A DNA stretch of 64,000 nt from positions 70,187 through 134,186 of the forward strand of contig JAUJOQ010000005.1 of NCBI GenBank assembly GCA_030447725.1, given 5' to 3'. The stretch is from Thermoleophilaceae bacterium (lineage in GTDB: Bacteria > Actinomycetota > Thermoleophilia > Solirubrobacterales > Thermoleophilaceae). The position numbers and the translations under genes are program-made. The notes below the pieces were generated by a model. That model did no database searches and had not been told where the DNA came from. It saw only the letters and a list, made by a program, of their open reading frames with translations. Positions 25,496 through 33,768 of the stretch are shown piece after piece (within the stretch, counting starts at the first letter, position 1; the number at the start of each line of letters is the position of its first letter).

Positions 25496-25813
25496 TCATC
25501 CGTCTGGCTGAGAACCCTGCTCGCCGCCCGCGTCGGCCACGCGCCGGGCCAGATCCTCGTGCCCCTGAACCACCCGCACCTTCACCGGATCGGAGTCCGG
25601 CCGGTCGTGCACCAGATCCCAGGTCTTGTCGGCGATGCTGCGGGCGCTCTCGGGCGTGGCCTCGGCGAAGAGCAGTTCGACCACCTGGATCTCGAAGGCC
25701 TGAAGCTGGACGAGCGGATCGCCGGGGGGCATGCGTGGCAGCGGCTCGTCAGTGGCCTCTCGCCACATGGCGGTGGCCATCACCAGTCGGTTGCGCACGG
25801 CTGCGGCATCCAT
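25496..25813 (-). CDS. small helical protein of unknown function
   Basis: 105 residues, mainly helical (AAVRNRLVMATAMWREATDE, LQAFEIQVVELLFAEATPES). No signal, cysteine or metal motif. Repeat cluster R2 begins 21 bp upstream of its start, so its promoter either lies inside or across the repeat. Not recognised. Confidence 0.6.
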   Translation of the reverse strand: MDAAAVRNRLVMATAMWREATDEPLPRMPPGDPLVQLQAFEIQVVELLFAEATPESARSIADKTWDLVHDRPDSDPVKVRVVQGHEDLARRVADAGGEQGSQPDG

Positions 25814-25833
25814 GGCGTCAGGCTACCCTGAGG

Positions 25834-26023
25834 GGAGGAGCACAGCCGGACGTTGCCGGAGGAGCGCAGGCCGATCGCCAGGGAGGAGCGCAGCCGGAAC
25901 GTCGTTCCGGCGAGCACCGCACCGGAGGTTCTCGGCCGAGCACCGCACGGGAGACTCTCCGGCGAGCACCAGACCTTGAGGGGAGGAGCACAGCCGGAAC
26001 GTCGTTCCGGCGAGCACCGCACC
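25834..26023. repeat. palindromic repeat cluster R2
   Basis: Same part order as R1: two left halves, a full palindrome at 25894-25910 (CCGGAACG, T, CGTTCCGG), two right halves, then a second full unit with the palindrome at 25994-26010. It lies between divergent genes and ends 7 bp before the ATG of the glyoxalase-family gene. It therefore acts, at least passively, as the 5' region of that gene. Confidence 0.85.
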
Positions 26024-26029
26024 ACTTCC

Positions 26030-26413
26030 ATGCCAGAGCTGATCCACACCTGCTACCGGATTGCCGACATCGACCGCTCGGTGGACTTCTACCGGCGCCT
26101 CGGCTTCGAGGAGCTCCGCCGCATGCCGATCCGCGACGAGGCCACCAACGTCTTCATGGGCCTGCCCGGTGACGGCGCCCGCCTCGAGCTGACCTACAAC
26201 CACGGCCAGGACGAGCCCTATGACCTCGGCACGGGGTACAACCACATCGCTGTGGCACTCGAGGATCTCGACGGCGCCCTGGCCGGGCTGGCCGAGCAGG
26301 GAATCGAGCCCGAGAAGCCGCCGTACACGGTGAGCGAAGGCGGCTCGCGGCTGTGCTTCGTGCGCGACCCGGACGGGTACCGGGTCGAGCTGATCGAGAA
26401 GCTACCGAACTAA
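26030..26413 (+). CDS. gloA: glyoxalase I / VOC family protein
   Basis: 127 residues. Two beta-alpha-beta-beta-beta modules: CYRIADIDRSVDFYRRLGFE opens the first, NHIAVALEDLDGALAGLAEQ the second. Metal ligands are likely His in LIHTCYRI, Glu in RLELTYNH, His in YNHIAVAL and Glu in YRVELIEK, the full set for lactoylglutathione lyase. It detoxifies methylglyoxal or acts on a related thiol adduct. The ATG follows repeat R2 directly, without a ribosome site, so a leaderless transcript starting in the repeat is possible. Confidence 0.88.
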   Translation: MPELIHTCYRIADIDRSVDFYRRLGFEELRRMPIRDEATNVFMGLPGDGARLELTYNHGQDEPYDLGTGYNHIAVALEDLDGALAGLAEQGIEPEKPPYTVSEGGSRLCFVRDPDGYRVELIEKLPN

Positions 26414-26468
26414 GGCCGCGTTCCCGGGCGTCCCGACGGGGCCTCGCGGCCCACGCCGAGCTCTCACG

Positions 26469-27953
26469 CTACTCCTGCTTCTTCGGCTTCTTGTCCGGGG
26501 GCGGGGCCTCCGCCGGCGGAGCCGGTTGGTCCTCCGCGACCGGCCCGACCGGCGCCGCCGGCTGCTTACTCCTCGCGGGCGGGACGCTCGGGTCCGCGCT
26601 GTCGCGCGGCGTCGACGGCACCTGGCTCTTGGCGCGGGGTGGGGTGGTCTTCGCAAGAGGGCTCTTCTTGGCCTTTTTCGAGGGGACGTCGGCCGCCGGG
26701 ATCGAGGGCGCGCCGGCCTTCGGGGTCGCTGCTTTGCCGTTGCGACGGCGTGCGCCCTCGACGGCCTCGCGGGCACGACCGTTCGCCGTCCCGGGCAGGT
26801 CGCTCTCGCGCCTCTTCGCCCGGCCCTGGGCCGGGTCGCCGATGTCCATTGCACCGCCCGCTTCGCCTGAGAGCTCTCCACCCCCGGCAGGCGCCAGAGG
26901 CGAGACGCCACCCGGTGAGGGGGCCTGCGCCGGCTCAGGCCGCTGCGCCGGAGGCGAAGCGCTGAGATCGACCCCGCCGGCCACGACCGCCGCTCCGACG
27001 CCGCCGGCGAGCACGCCGACGGCCGCGATCTTGGCCACCGACGCCGTGACCAGCGACGCCGCGCCGCCGACCGAGCCGGCGCCCGCGGCCGTGGCGGCCG
27101 CTCCGCCGGCTACCGCCGCTCCGCCGGCCACCGCTGCGCCGCCGGCCGCGCCTCCGCCGCCTGCGGCGAGCGCCCCGAGAACGCTGTCCTTGAGGCCGAC
27201 GGTCGGGGCCACGGGCAGTATCAGGCCCATCATCGTGCGCTGGCGCCGTAGGTCCCCCATGAAGGCGGCACAGGTCGGGCACGCCTTGAGGTGGTGCTTC
27301 AGGCGGCCGCGACGAACACCGCCGCCGCGTGCGGCGGCCAACTCGACGCGGATCTCCTCGCAGTTGGCCTCGCGGGCCTCGCGGCGCTCGGCCAAACCCG
27401 ATCGAGCGCGGAAGACGAACCCCTTCACCTGGCCGGCCTCACACTCGAGAACCTCCGCGACATCGGCGTGCGAAAGGTCGCCGATCTCGGTGAGCACGAG
27501 CGCCGCACGCTGGTCCTCGGGCAGGTCTTTGAGATCTGCGAGCAGAGACTGGAGGTCTGCACGCTGCTGCACCACCTCGTCGAGCCCCTTCGTCGAGACC
27601 TCGACGTCCTCAACCACGTCTTCACGCCGGGCGCGGAGCATGGACAGGCAGCGGTTGCGGGCGATGGTGTACAGCCAGGGCTTGAGGTTGACCTCGCGCG
27701 CGTCGGCGAGCAGGTGACGGTGCGCCGACACGAACACGTTCTGCACGGCGTCCTCCGCCTCGTCGGGGGAGCCGAGCATGTGCCGGCAGAAGGAGAGGAT
27801 CGCGGGGAGGTGGCGCTCGTAGAGCACCTCGAACGCGGCAACGTCGCCGGCCCGCACGCGCACGACCAGCGCAGCGTCGCCGCGGAGGGCCAGCAGTCGC
27901 TTGGACGCCGACGCGGGCCCGCCTCGGCGCAAAGGTAGTGCGGTGGCGTCCAA
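26469..27953 (-). CDS. ECF sigma factor fused to zinc-finger motif, hydrophobic segment and disordered tail
   Basis: 494 residues. Sigma region 2 (EVLYERHLPAILSFCRHML, then AEDAVQNVFVSAHRHL) and region 4 (LPEDQRAALVLTEIGDLSHA, VAEVLECEAGQVKGFVFRAR) occupy residues 25-185. Around 220 an anti-sigma-like HHLKACPTCAAF motif (H-x3-C-x2-C) appears, followed by Gly/Ala-rich hydrophobic stretches (about 255-330) and a long Pro/Lys-rich disordered tail. Sigma and its own ZAS/membrane part are thus in one chain. TTG at 27953 (encoding MDATALPLRRG) is chosen because the sequence upstream has no sigma-factor character. Divergent from the Cys-repeat secreted protein, a possible target. Confidence 0.85.
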   Translation of the reverse strand: MDATALPLRRGGPASASKRLLALRGDAALVVRVRAGDVAAFEVLYERHLPAILSFCRHMLGSPDEAEDAVQNVFVSAHRHLLADAREVNLKPWLYTIARNRCLSMLRARREDVVEDVEVSTKGLDEVVQQRADLQSLLADLKDLPEDQRAALVLTEIGDLSHADVAEVLECEAGQVKGFVFRARSGLAERREAREANCEEIRVELAAARGGGVRRGRLKHHLKACPTCAAFMGDLRRQRTMMGLILPVAPTVGLKDSVLGALAAGGGGAAGGAAVAGGAAVAGGAAATAAGAGSVGGAASLVTASVAKIAAVGVLAGGVGAAVVAGGVDLSASPPAQRPEPAQAPSPGGVSPLAPAGGGELSGEAGGAMDIGDPAQGRAKRRESDLPGTANGRAREAVEGARRRNGKAATPKAGAPSIPAADVPSKKAKKSPLAKTTPPRAKSQVPSTPRDSADPSVPPARSKQPAAPVGPVAEDQPAPPAEAPPPDKKPKKQE

Positions 27954-28075
27954 GGTCCCACTGTGTATACCCGAACGCCGAACAACCGTCCAGGTTCGTC
28001 GGTAATGGCGAACCTTCGTTGCTTCCGAGTGTTGAAGGAGGTGAACACGCAAACGAAAGGACGGACCCAATCGTG

Positions 28076-28624
28076 ATGAAGAAAGCACTTATCGCCTGCG
28101 CGGCCGGCGCACTGCTGGTCGCTCCGGGCGCCAGCGCCAAGCCGACCGAGACGGATCGAACCAACGCCGCGAAGGAATGTCGCGCCGAGCGCGGCTCGAC
28201 CGACGCGACGCGAGAGGCCTTCCGCGTCAAGTACGGCACCAACAAGAACGGCAAGAACGCCTTTGGCAAGTGCGTGTCCGGCACCTCCAAGGAGGAGAAG
28301 GCCGAGCGCGAGGCAGCGGCGAGCAACGCCGCCAAGGAGTGCAAGGCCGAGCGCGACGCCAACCCCTCCCTCTTCGCCGAGACGCACGGCACCAACAAGA
28401 ACAACAGGAACGCGTTCGGCAAGTGCGTCTCCTCCAAGGCCAAGGAGAACAAGGCCGAGGAAGACGCCGAGGATGCCGAGGAGGCTGAGGAGCGCAAGAG
28501 CGCCGCGAAGGAGTGCGCCGCGGAGCGCACCGCCAAGGGCGACGCCTTCGCGACCGAGTACGGCACGAACTCGAACAAGCGCAACGCCTTCGGTAAGTGC
28601 GTCTCGCAGAAGGCCTCGGCCTGA
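28076..28624 (+). CDS. secreted protein with three Cys-containing repeats
   Basis: 182 residues with a signal peptide (MKKALIACAAGALLVAPGAS-AKP). Three repeats of about 45 residues each contain AAKECxAER..., YGTN/HGTN, K/RNAFGKCVS: so two cysteines per repeat (KEC and GKC), six in total, probably three intra-repeat disulfides. Highly charged linkers (KENKAEEDAEDAEEAEERK) join them. Expressed divergently from the sigma factor and closed by a strong terminator. Family not recognised; similar short repeats occur in actinobacterial exported proteins. Confidence 0.82.
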   Translation: MKKALIACAAGALLVAPGASAKPTETDRTNAAKECRAERGSTDATREAFRVKYGTNKNGKNAFGKCVSGTSKEEKAEREAAASNAAKECKAERDANPSLFAETHGTNKNNRNAFGKCVSSKAKENKAEEDAEDAEEAEERKSAAKECAAERTAKGDAFATEYGTNSNKRNAFGKCVSQKASA

Positions 28625-28676
28625 TCGAGCCGCACCGAGGAGCGGGTGAGCCAAGGAGGGCTGCCCGAGGGTGACA

Positions 28677-28708
28677 CGAGGGGCCCCGCCTGATGGCGGG
28701 GCCCCTCG
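28677..28708. terminator. hairpin terminator after the Cys-repeat gene
   Basis: A 14-bp perfect stem (CGAGGGGCCCCGCC, loop TGAT, GGCGGGGCCCCTCG) followed by a short TCGTTG. It is the strongest terminator-like hairpin in this part of the window and separates the secreted-protein gene from the sugar kinase. Confidence 0.85.
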
Positions 28709-28726
28709 TCGTTGCTGAGAGCCTTG

Positions 28727-28768
28727 TGCGGGGCTCGCCAGAACGACGTTCTGGCTGCGCTCCTCCCC
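28727..28768. repeat. palindromic repeat, single copy R3
   Basis: One unit in reverse orientation (palindrome CCAGAACG, A, CGTTCTGG at 28738-28754, then CTGCGCTCCTCCCC). Compared with other copies both arms changed together (G to A on one side, C to T on the other), so the pairing is kept. It lies 14 bp before the sugar kinase start. Confidence 0.85.
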
Positions 28769-28781
28769 GACACTGACCATC

Positions 28782-29781
28782 ATGGCGCGCGTGAACGGCG
28801 CCGTGATCGCCCGCGCCCCTCTACGCATCGCCCTCGGAGGTGGGAGCACGGACCTGTCCTCGCACTACCGCGAGCACGGCGGCTTCGTGCTCTCGGCCGC
28901 GATCGACCGGTACGTTCGGATGCGGGTGTCGCCCTCACGGGGCGAGCTGTTCCGGCTGGCACACCTCGAGCGCGAGGAGGTGGTGAACGCCGCCGACATC
29001 GCCCACCCGATCCTGCGGGCCGCCATCGCCCGCCACGGGAACGGGCGACCTCTCGATCTCAGCTCGGAAGGAGACGTGCCGCCCGGCACCGGGCTGGGCT
29101 CCTCAGGCGCCTACGCGGTGTGCGCCGTGAAGGCGATCGGGATGTCCGCCGCACGGGAGCTGACCGGCGGCGCGCTGGCCGAGGCGGCGTGCGCCATCGA
29201 AATCGAGCGGGCGCACCGTCGGCAAGCAGGATCAGTACGCCTCGGCCCATGGCGGTGTCAACTCGTTCACCTTCGCGCGCGACGGAACGGTCGAAGTGCA
29301 CCGGCATGACCTGCCCCCGGAGATCGGCGAGGCGCTGCGCGATCGCTTCCTTCTCTTCTACACCGGTCAGAGCCGCTCTGCCGCACATATCCTCTCGGAC
29401 CAGGTCGAGCGCACGCTCGCCGGCGATTCGAAGCTCGAGCGCAACCTCCTTCGCACGTGCGCGGCGGCGCGGGAGAGCAGCCGTGCCTTCGAGGCCGGGG
29501 ATCTGGAGGCGCTCGCCGAGCTGATGAACGAAGCGTGGGCCCTCAAGCGTGAGCGCCTGGCCCGGGTGGCGATGCCGCGGATCGAGGAGCTGCGGGAGCT
29601 GGCGTTGCGCGGCGGGGCCCGGGCCGCGATGCTGATGGGAGCAGGAGGCGGCGGCTATCTGCTGGCCTACGCTCCCGACCCAGAGCCGGTGCGGACCGCT
29701 CTCGCCGGCGCCGGCGCACCCGAATTGACGTTCGACCAGGATCTGGAGGGCTGCGTCGGACGACTGGCCGAGGCCGACTGA
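28782..29781 (+). pseudogene. GHMP-family sugar kinase (HddA-like), frameshifted
   Basis: The N-terminal half has IARAPLRIALGGGSTDLSSH and PPGTGLGSSGAYAV (GHMP motifs 1 and 2); after EIERA the frame changes near 29215 and the protein goes on with VGKQDQYASAHGGVNSF and the C-terminal motif MLMGAGGGGYLLAY. One missing base joins a continuous protein of about 332 residues. It most resembles D-glycero-alpha-D-manno-heptose-7-phosphate kinase. Whether the slip is an assembly error is unclear; all catalytic motifs remain. Confidence 0.83.
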
Positions 29782-29884
29782 CGGAAATCGCCTGGGCGAC
29801 GCGTTGCAGTACGTCTTTTGCAACAAAGCGTGCACGAAGCAGGAACTTTGCCTGATAGAACGACGCCTCACGCCGAATCGCTCT

Positions 29885-30046
29885 GGCCCTGACCGAGCGA
29901 GCGGGGGAACCATGCGGTCTCGAATGGCCGCGGGGGCGAATCCTCTGGCCGCGGCTCGCCGCGGACCCAGAGGTAGCGCTGCCTGTGCAGCGCGAGCCCG
30001 TCAGCTCACCTCGTAGGCGCACAGTCGAATCAGACAGAGGTGCTAC
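29885..30046 (+). promoter_or_regulatory. c-di-AMP riboswitch (ydaO/yuaA class)
   Basis: The conserved blocks of the class occur in order: GGGGGAACCATGCGG (29903 region), GGGGCGAATCC (about 29933), a variable stem-loop, GAGCCCGTCAGCTCACCTCG then TAGGCG (29994-30018), and CGAATCAGACAGAGGTG at the 3' end. The block order and spacing fit the RF00379-type architecture. It sits directly before a cell-wall NlpC/P60 gene, the usual target in actinobacteria. The 3' AGAGGTG overlaps the Shine-Dalgarno sequence of the TTG start at 30051, suggesting control of translation initiation. Boundaries are approximate. Confidence 0.85.
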
Positions 30047-30050
30047 CAAC

Positions 30051-31148
30051 TTGAACGGCGTTCCGCGGGATCTGGCCTGCCCCGATATCTGGACCGAGTC
30101 CCTCGAGCGCTCCCGCGCCCGTCGAGCCGTCCCTACGCCACGCCGCGACATGCCGTTGCCCTCAGCGCGCAGCGCCTCGGTGGCAGCCGCGCTCGTGGTG
30201 GCCGGAGGCTCGTCTTCGGCCGTGATCGTCGGGGGCCTGGCCGGCTCCACCGACACCGCGTCCGCCGCCACGAACGCCAAGGTGCGCAACCGCGGCGCCG
30301 GTGTTGCCGACATGCAGCGCAAGCTCGGGATCTCGGCTGACGGCGTCTTCGGGCCCCGGACCGAGCGCGCGCTGCGCCGCTGGCAGCGCCGCCACGGCCT
30401 CACCGCCGACGGGATCGCCGGCCCGATGACCCGCCGCGCCATGGGCCTCGGGCCGGGTGCCGTGCTCAAGCGCAAGAAGGCCCGCACCCAGCGGCGCTCA
30501 CAGGGCCACCGCTCGAAGGGCGGCCGCTCTGGCGGGGGCCGCCACTCCCGAGGCCGCGCCCGTCGCGGTGGGGGGGTGCGCGCACTGCAGCGCAAGCTCG
30601 GCGTTCCTGCCGACGGCGCATTCGGGCCCCACACCGAGCGCGCGGTGCGCCGCTTCCAGCGCAGACACGGCCTCACGGCCGACGGCGTGGTCGGCCCCGC
30701 CACCCGCCGCGCGCTCGGCATGGATCCCGGTCGGATGCTCAAGCGCAAGGGCGGCGCCAACCGCGGCGGCTCGCGCACCCGGCCCGGCTCCTACCGGGTC
30801 GTGCAGAGGGTGATCGCCGCCGCCAACCGCATCGCCCGCACCCCCTACCGCTACGGAGGGGGCCACGGCTCGTTCGACGACTGGGCCTACGACTGCTCGG
30901 GCTCGGTCTCCTATGCCCTGCACGGTGGCGGCCTGCTGCGCTCGCCGCTGGCCTCGGGCGACTTCCAGAGCTACGGCCGTCCCGGACCGGGCAGGCACAT
31001 CACGATCTACGCCAACACCGGCCACATGTACATGGTGGTCAACGGCCGGCGCTTCGACACCAGCGCGCGCAGCATCACCGGCTCTCGCTGGACGAACGAG
31101 ATGCGCTCGTCCTCGGGTTATGTGGTGCGACATCCCGCTGGGCTGTAG
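30051..31148 (+). CDS. peptidoglycan-binding NlpC/P60-like cell-wall hydrolase
   Basis: 365 residues. After an N-terminal LNGVPRDLACPDIWTESLER and a hydrophobic export segment (SVAAALVVAGGSSSAVIVGG) there are two PG_binding_1 domains (MQRKLGISADGVFGPRTERA and LQRKLGVPADGAFGPHTERA) joined by a basic linker, then a catalytic domain with cysteine in YDCSGSVSYAL (about 282) and histidine in NTGHMYMVV (about 325). It cuts wall peptides. The TTG start at 30051 directly follows the c-di-AMP riboswitch; the upstream open frame lies inside the riboswitch and is not coding. The catalytic domain is paralogous to the protein at 60.7 kb. Confidence 0.88.
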   Translation: MNGVPRDLACPDIWTESLERSRARRAVPTPRRDMPLPSARSASVAAALVVAGGSSSAVIVGGLAGSTDTASAATNAKVRNRGAGVADMQRKLGISADGVFGPRTERALRRWQRRHGLTADGIAGPMTRRAMGLGPGAVLKRKKARTQRRSQGHRSKGGRSGGGRHSRGRARRGGGVRALQRKLGVPADGAFGPHTERAVRRFQRRHGLTADGVVGPATRRALGMDPGRMLKRKGGANRGGSRTRPGSYRVVQRVIAAANRIARTPYRYGGGHGSFDDWAYDCSGSVSYALHGGGLLRSPLASGDFQSYGRPGPGRHITIYANTGHMYMVVNGRRFDTSARSITGSRWTNEMRSSSGYVVRHPAGL

Positions 31149-32085
31149 TCCTCAGCCCTCCCACGACGGTCGCTTCGCCCCAAGCCCGACGGGCACTCTT
31201 CATCTCGGCAACCTGCGCACTGCGCTCCTCGCGTGGCTGTTCGCACGCTCGCAGGGCGGCCGGTTCGTGTTGCGGATCGAGGACCTCGATCCGCAACGCT
31301 CCAGGCTCGAGCATGAGGAGAGACAGCTGGCCGATCTGCGCGCGATCGGGATCGACTGGGACGGGCAGCCGGTGCGCCAATCCGCTCGCACCGAGCTCTA
31401 CTTCACAGCGCTGTCGCAACTCGAAGCGCAAGGCCGTGTCTACCCGTGCTGGTGCACCCGTGCCGATATCCACGCGGCCACCGAGGCGCCCCACGGCCCG
31501 CTGCCCGAGGGAGCCTACCCGGGCACCTGCCGCCGGCTGACCGCAACCCAGCGAGCCGAGCGCGAGCTCGCGGCAGGCCGCCCGCCCGCCCTGCGCCTGG
31601 ACGCCGGCGACGAGCGAATCGCCTTCACGGACCTGCTCCAAGGCAACCGTGAAGGCGCGGTCGACGACTTCGTGCTGTGTCGCGCCGACGGTGCACCGGC
31701 CTACAACCTGGCCGTGGTGGTAGACGACGCCGAGCAGCAGATCGCCGAGGTGGTACGCGGCGACGACCTGATCGATTCCACCCCGCGTCAGCTGCTGCTT
31801 GCGCGGCTGCTCGGCCTACCGGCACCGCGGCACGCCCACGTCCCTCTCGTGCTTGGTCCCGACGGCGCGCGGCTGGCGAAGCGTCACGGCGCCGGCACGA
31901 TCACAGACCTGGCGGCGCTGGGACGCAGACCGGAGGACGCTGTGGCCTGGATGGCGCGGACGCTGGGACTCGCGTCGGCGGGCGAACGCGTGAGCGCATC
32001 CGATCTCGTGGAGCGCTTCCACCCGGCGCGGCTGCGAAACGAGCCGACGGTGCTGCATCCCGACCTCGACATCGACATCGGGTAG
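31120..32085 (+). CDS. gluQ: glutamyl-Q tRNA(Asp) synthetase
   Basis: 321 residues. GRFAPSPTGTLHLGNLRTAL carries the HIGH-like signature; YPCWCTRADIH and later YPGTCRRL give the zinc-binding cysteines; LAKRHGAGTITDL is the KMSKS equivalent. It lacks the anticodon-binding domain of GluRS, as expected for the enzyme that glutamylates queuosine on tRNA(Asp). The start is uncertain: the nearest in-frame ATG (31120) overlaps the upstream gene by 29 bp and no ATG, GTG or TTG lies nearer to the conserved GRFAPSPTG. Confidence 0.88.
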   Translation: MWCDIPLGCSPQPSHDGRFAPSPTGTLHLGNLRTALLAWLFARSQGGRFVLRIEDLDPQRSRLEHEERQLADLRAIGIDWDGQPVRQSARTELYFTALSQLEAQGRVYPCWCTRADIHAATEAPHGPLPEGAYPGTCRRLTATQRAERELAAGRPPALRLDAGDERIAFTDLLQGNREGAVDDFVLCRADGAPAYNLAVVVDDAEQQIAEVVRGDDLIDSTPRQLLLARLLGLPAPRHAHVPLVLGPDGARLAKRHGAGTITDLAALGRRPEDAVAWMARTLGLASAGERVSASDLVERFHPARLRNEPTVLHPDLDIDIG

Positions 32086-32116
32086 TCGCGGCTGGCACCG
32101 GGTAGGCTGGCCCGAG

Positions 32117-32470
32117 ATGAGTGGGCTCACCGTCTATGAGAAGAGCACCTGCACAACGTGCAAGGAGCTGGCCGCGCTACTGCGCGAGCGCGGGATCGAC
32201 TTCGAGGCTGTCGACTTTCACGTGGAGCCGCTGAGCGAGGACGAGATCCGCGACCTGGTCGCAAAGACCCGAGCCCCGGCACGAGACCTGTTCAGGGCTC
32301 GCGAGCCGGTCCACGCCGAGCTGGGGCTTGGCGCTCGTGAGGTCGACGACGATGAGGCGATCCGCCTGATGGCCGAGCACCCCGCCCTGATGCAGCGCCC
32401 GGTGGTCGAGCGCGGCGACCGCGCCGTGCTGGCCAGGCCGGTCGAGCGCGCGCTGGAGCTGCTCGGCTGA
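32117..32470 (+). CDS. ArsC/Spx-family reductase-like protein
   Basis: 117 residues, thioredoxin-fold. VYEKSTCTTCKELAALLRER has C-x2-C where ArsC has the catalytic cysteine; VDFHVEPLSEDEIRDLVAKT and the conserved MAEHPALMQRPVVE region near the end follow. Classed with arsenate reductase family proteins; no ars genes are adjacent, so a general thiol role is equally possible. Confidence 0.85.
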   Translation: MSGLTVYEKSTCTTCKELAALLRERGIDFEAVDFHVEPLSEDEIRDLVAKTRAPARDLFRAREPVHAELGLGAREVDDDEAIRLMAEHPALMQRPVVERGDRAVLARPVERALELLG

Positions 32471-32548
32471 GCGCGCCGGCGGGCGGCTCGTGCGGCGAGC
32501 GGTGCGGTCCGGCATGCACGCAGCATGCCGGACCAACAGCTCGCGGTG

Positions 32549-32752
32549 TTACGCCTGTGCGACGTTGACGGCCTTCGGGCCCTTGTCACCGGACTCGGCC
32601 TCGAAGGAGACCTTCGAGCCCTCGGTGAGGGACTTGAAGCCATCACCGGTGATGCCGGTGTGATGGACGAACAGGTCCTTGCCCCCGTCGTCGGGGGTGA
32701 TGAAGCCGAAGCCCTTCTCGTCACTGAACCACTTGACGGTTCCAGTAGGCAT
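32549..32752 (-). CDS. cspA: cold-shock protein
   Basis: 67 residues. [20 protein letters not shown] (RNP1) and DLFVHHTGI (RNP2) are intact. Single-stranded nucleic-acid chaperone. GGAGG Shine-Dalgarno 6 bp before the ATG at 32752. The reading frame is open a further 44 codons upstream, but there is no start with a ribosome site there. Confidence 0.95.
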   Translation of the reverse strand: MPTGTVKWFSDEKGFGFITPDDGGKDLFVHHTGITGDGFKSLTEGSKVSFEAESGDKGPKAVNVAQA

Positions 32753-32907
32753 GTGGATCCTCCACTTTTTCGTGCTGCGTACGCGGAGGATGCTGAGAGC
32801 AACGACCTGCGAGCGCTGGCACTTCTTCGCCGGACGCCATCGCCCGGCCTTACAGGCGCAAACCGTAGCACCGGACGGGGGCACCGTGGGGGAAATAGGC
32901 TGACCCG
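32753..32907 (-). promoter_or_regulatory. long 5' region of the cold-shock gene
   Basis: 155 bp between the cold-shock start and the divergent exonuclease start. No coding feature is seen. A long leader is usual for cold-induced csp genes, so most of it is probably transcribed in the csp direction. No individual motif could be confirmed by eye. Confidence 0.35.
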
Positions 32908-33768
32908 GTGCCCGACCCGCTGCTGCTCGTAGACGCCCCGTACCTGCTCTACCGCGCCTTCTACGGGCTGCCGGACTCGATCAAGGGCAGTGACGGGCGG
33001 CCCGCGAACGCCCTCCTCGGCTCTGTGAACAGCATTCTCGCCGTCGCCGAGGAGGAGGGCGCGAGGGCGGTCGTGTGCTGCTTCGGCCCCGACGCCGCCG
33101 CCTACCGGGTCGAGCTCTATCGGGGCTATCACGCCCACCGCCCGGCGATGCCCCCCGACCTGGCCCACCAGTGGGAACGGGCGCCGGGGCTCTATCGCGC
33201 CCTCGGTTGGATCGTGGCCGAGCACGGCGACCTCGAGGCCGACGACCTGCTTGGCGCCCTCGCCGCCGAAGAGGCCTCGGCCGGTGGACGGGCGCTGATA
33301 CTGACCGGCGACCGCGATCTGTTCCAGTGCGTGACCGACGAGGTGACGGTGCTGCTGCTCGGCGGTCGCGGCAAGAAGGGCCCCCAGCGCATCGACCCCG
33401 ACGAGGTGCGGCGCCGCTACGGGCTCGACCCACGGCTGGTGCCCGACTTCATCGCCCTGCGCGGAGACCCCTCGGACGGTCTGCCCGGAGCGAAGGGGAT
33501 CGGGGAGAAGCGCGCGGCCGACATCCTCGCCCGCCACGGCTCGCTGGAGGCCGCTCTCGAGCAGGCCGAGCGCGACGGCGAGAAGGTGAACGTACTGGCC
33601 CGCGTGGCCGCCGACCTGCGCGCCTTTCGGGAGATCGCGACGCTGCAGCCGGTCGAGGTGGAGCGTCCGCCCGACGGCCCGGTCGACCGGGCCGGCGGAG
33701 CGGCTGCGGCGCGCGAGCTGGGGATGAAGGGGCTGGCGGAGCGCTTGGAGAAGGGCGACCGGACCTAA
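32908..33768 (+). CDS. 5'-3' exonuclease (DNA polymerase I N-terminal type)
   Basis: 286 residues, GTG start. [19 protein letters not shown] and [20 protein letters not shown] give the first metal site, [12 protein letters not shown] and [15 protein letters not shown] the second, and [20 protein letters not shown] the helix-3-turn-helix DNA clamp. A stand-alone exonuclease removing 5' flaps or RNA primers. It ends at an inverted-repeat element. Confidence 0.92.
   Translation: MPDPLLLVDAPYLLYRAFYGLPDSIKGSDGRPANALLGSVNSILAVAEEEGARAVVCCFGPDAAAYRVELYRGYHAHRPAMPPDLAHQWERAPGLYRALGWIVAEHGDLEADDLLGALAAEEASAGGRALILTGDRDLFQCVTDEVTVLLLGGRGKKGPQRIDPDEVRRRYGLDPRLVPDFIALRGDPSDGLPGAKGIGEKRAADILARHGSLEAALEQAERDGEKVNVLARVAADLRAFREIATLQPVEVERPPDGPVDRAGGAAAARELGMKGLAERLEKGDRT

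Noticed and set aside
25853..26029. Upstream extension of the glyoxalase frame through repeat R2
   Set aside because: The translated repeat (ERSRNVVPAST) is not part of the VOC fold, and the same peptide appears wherever the repeat is read in this frame.
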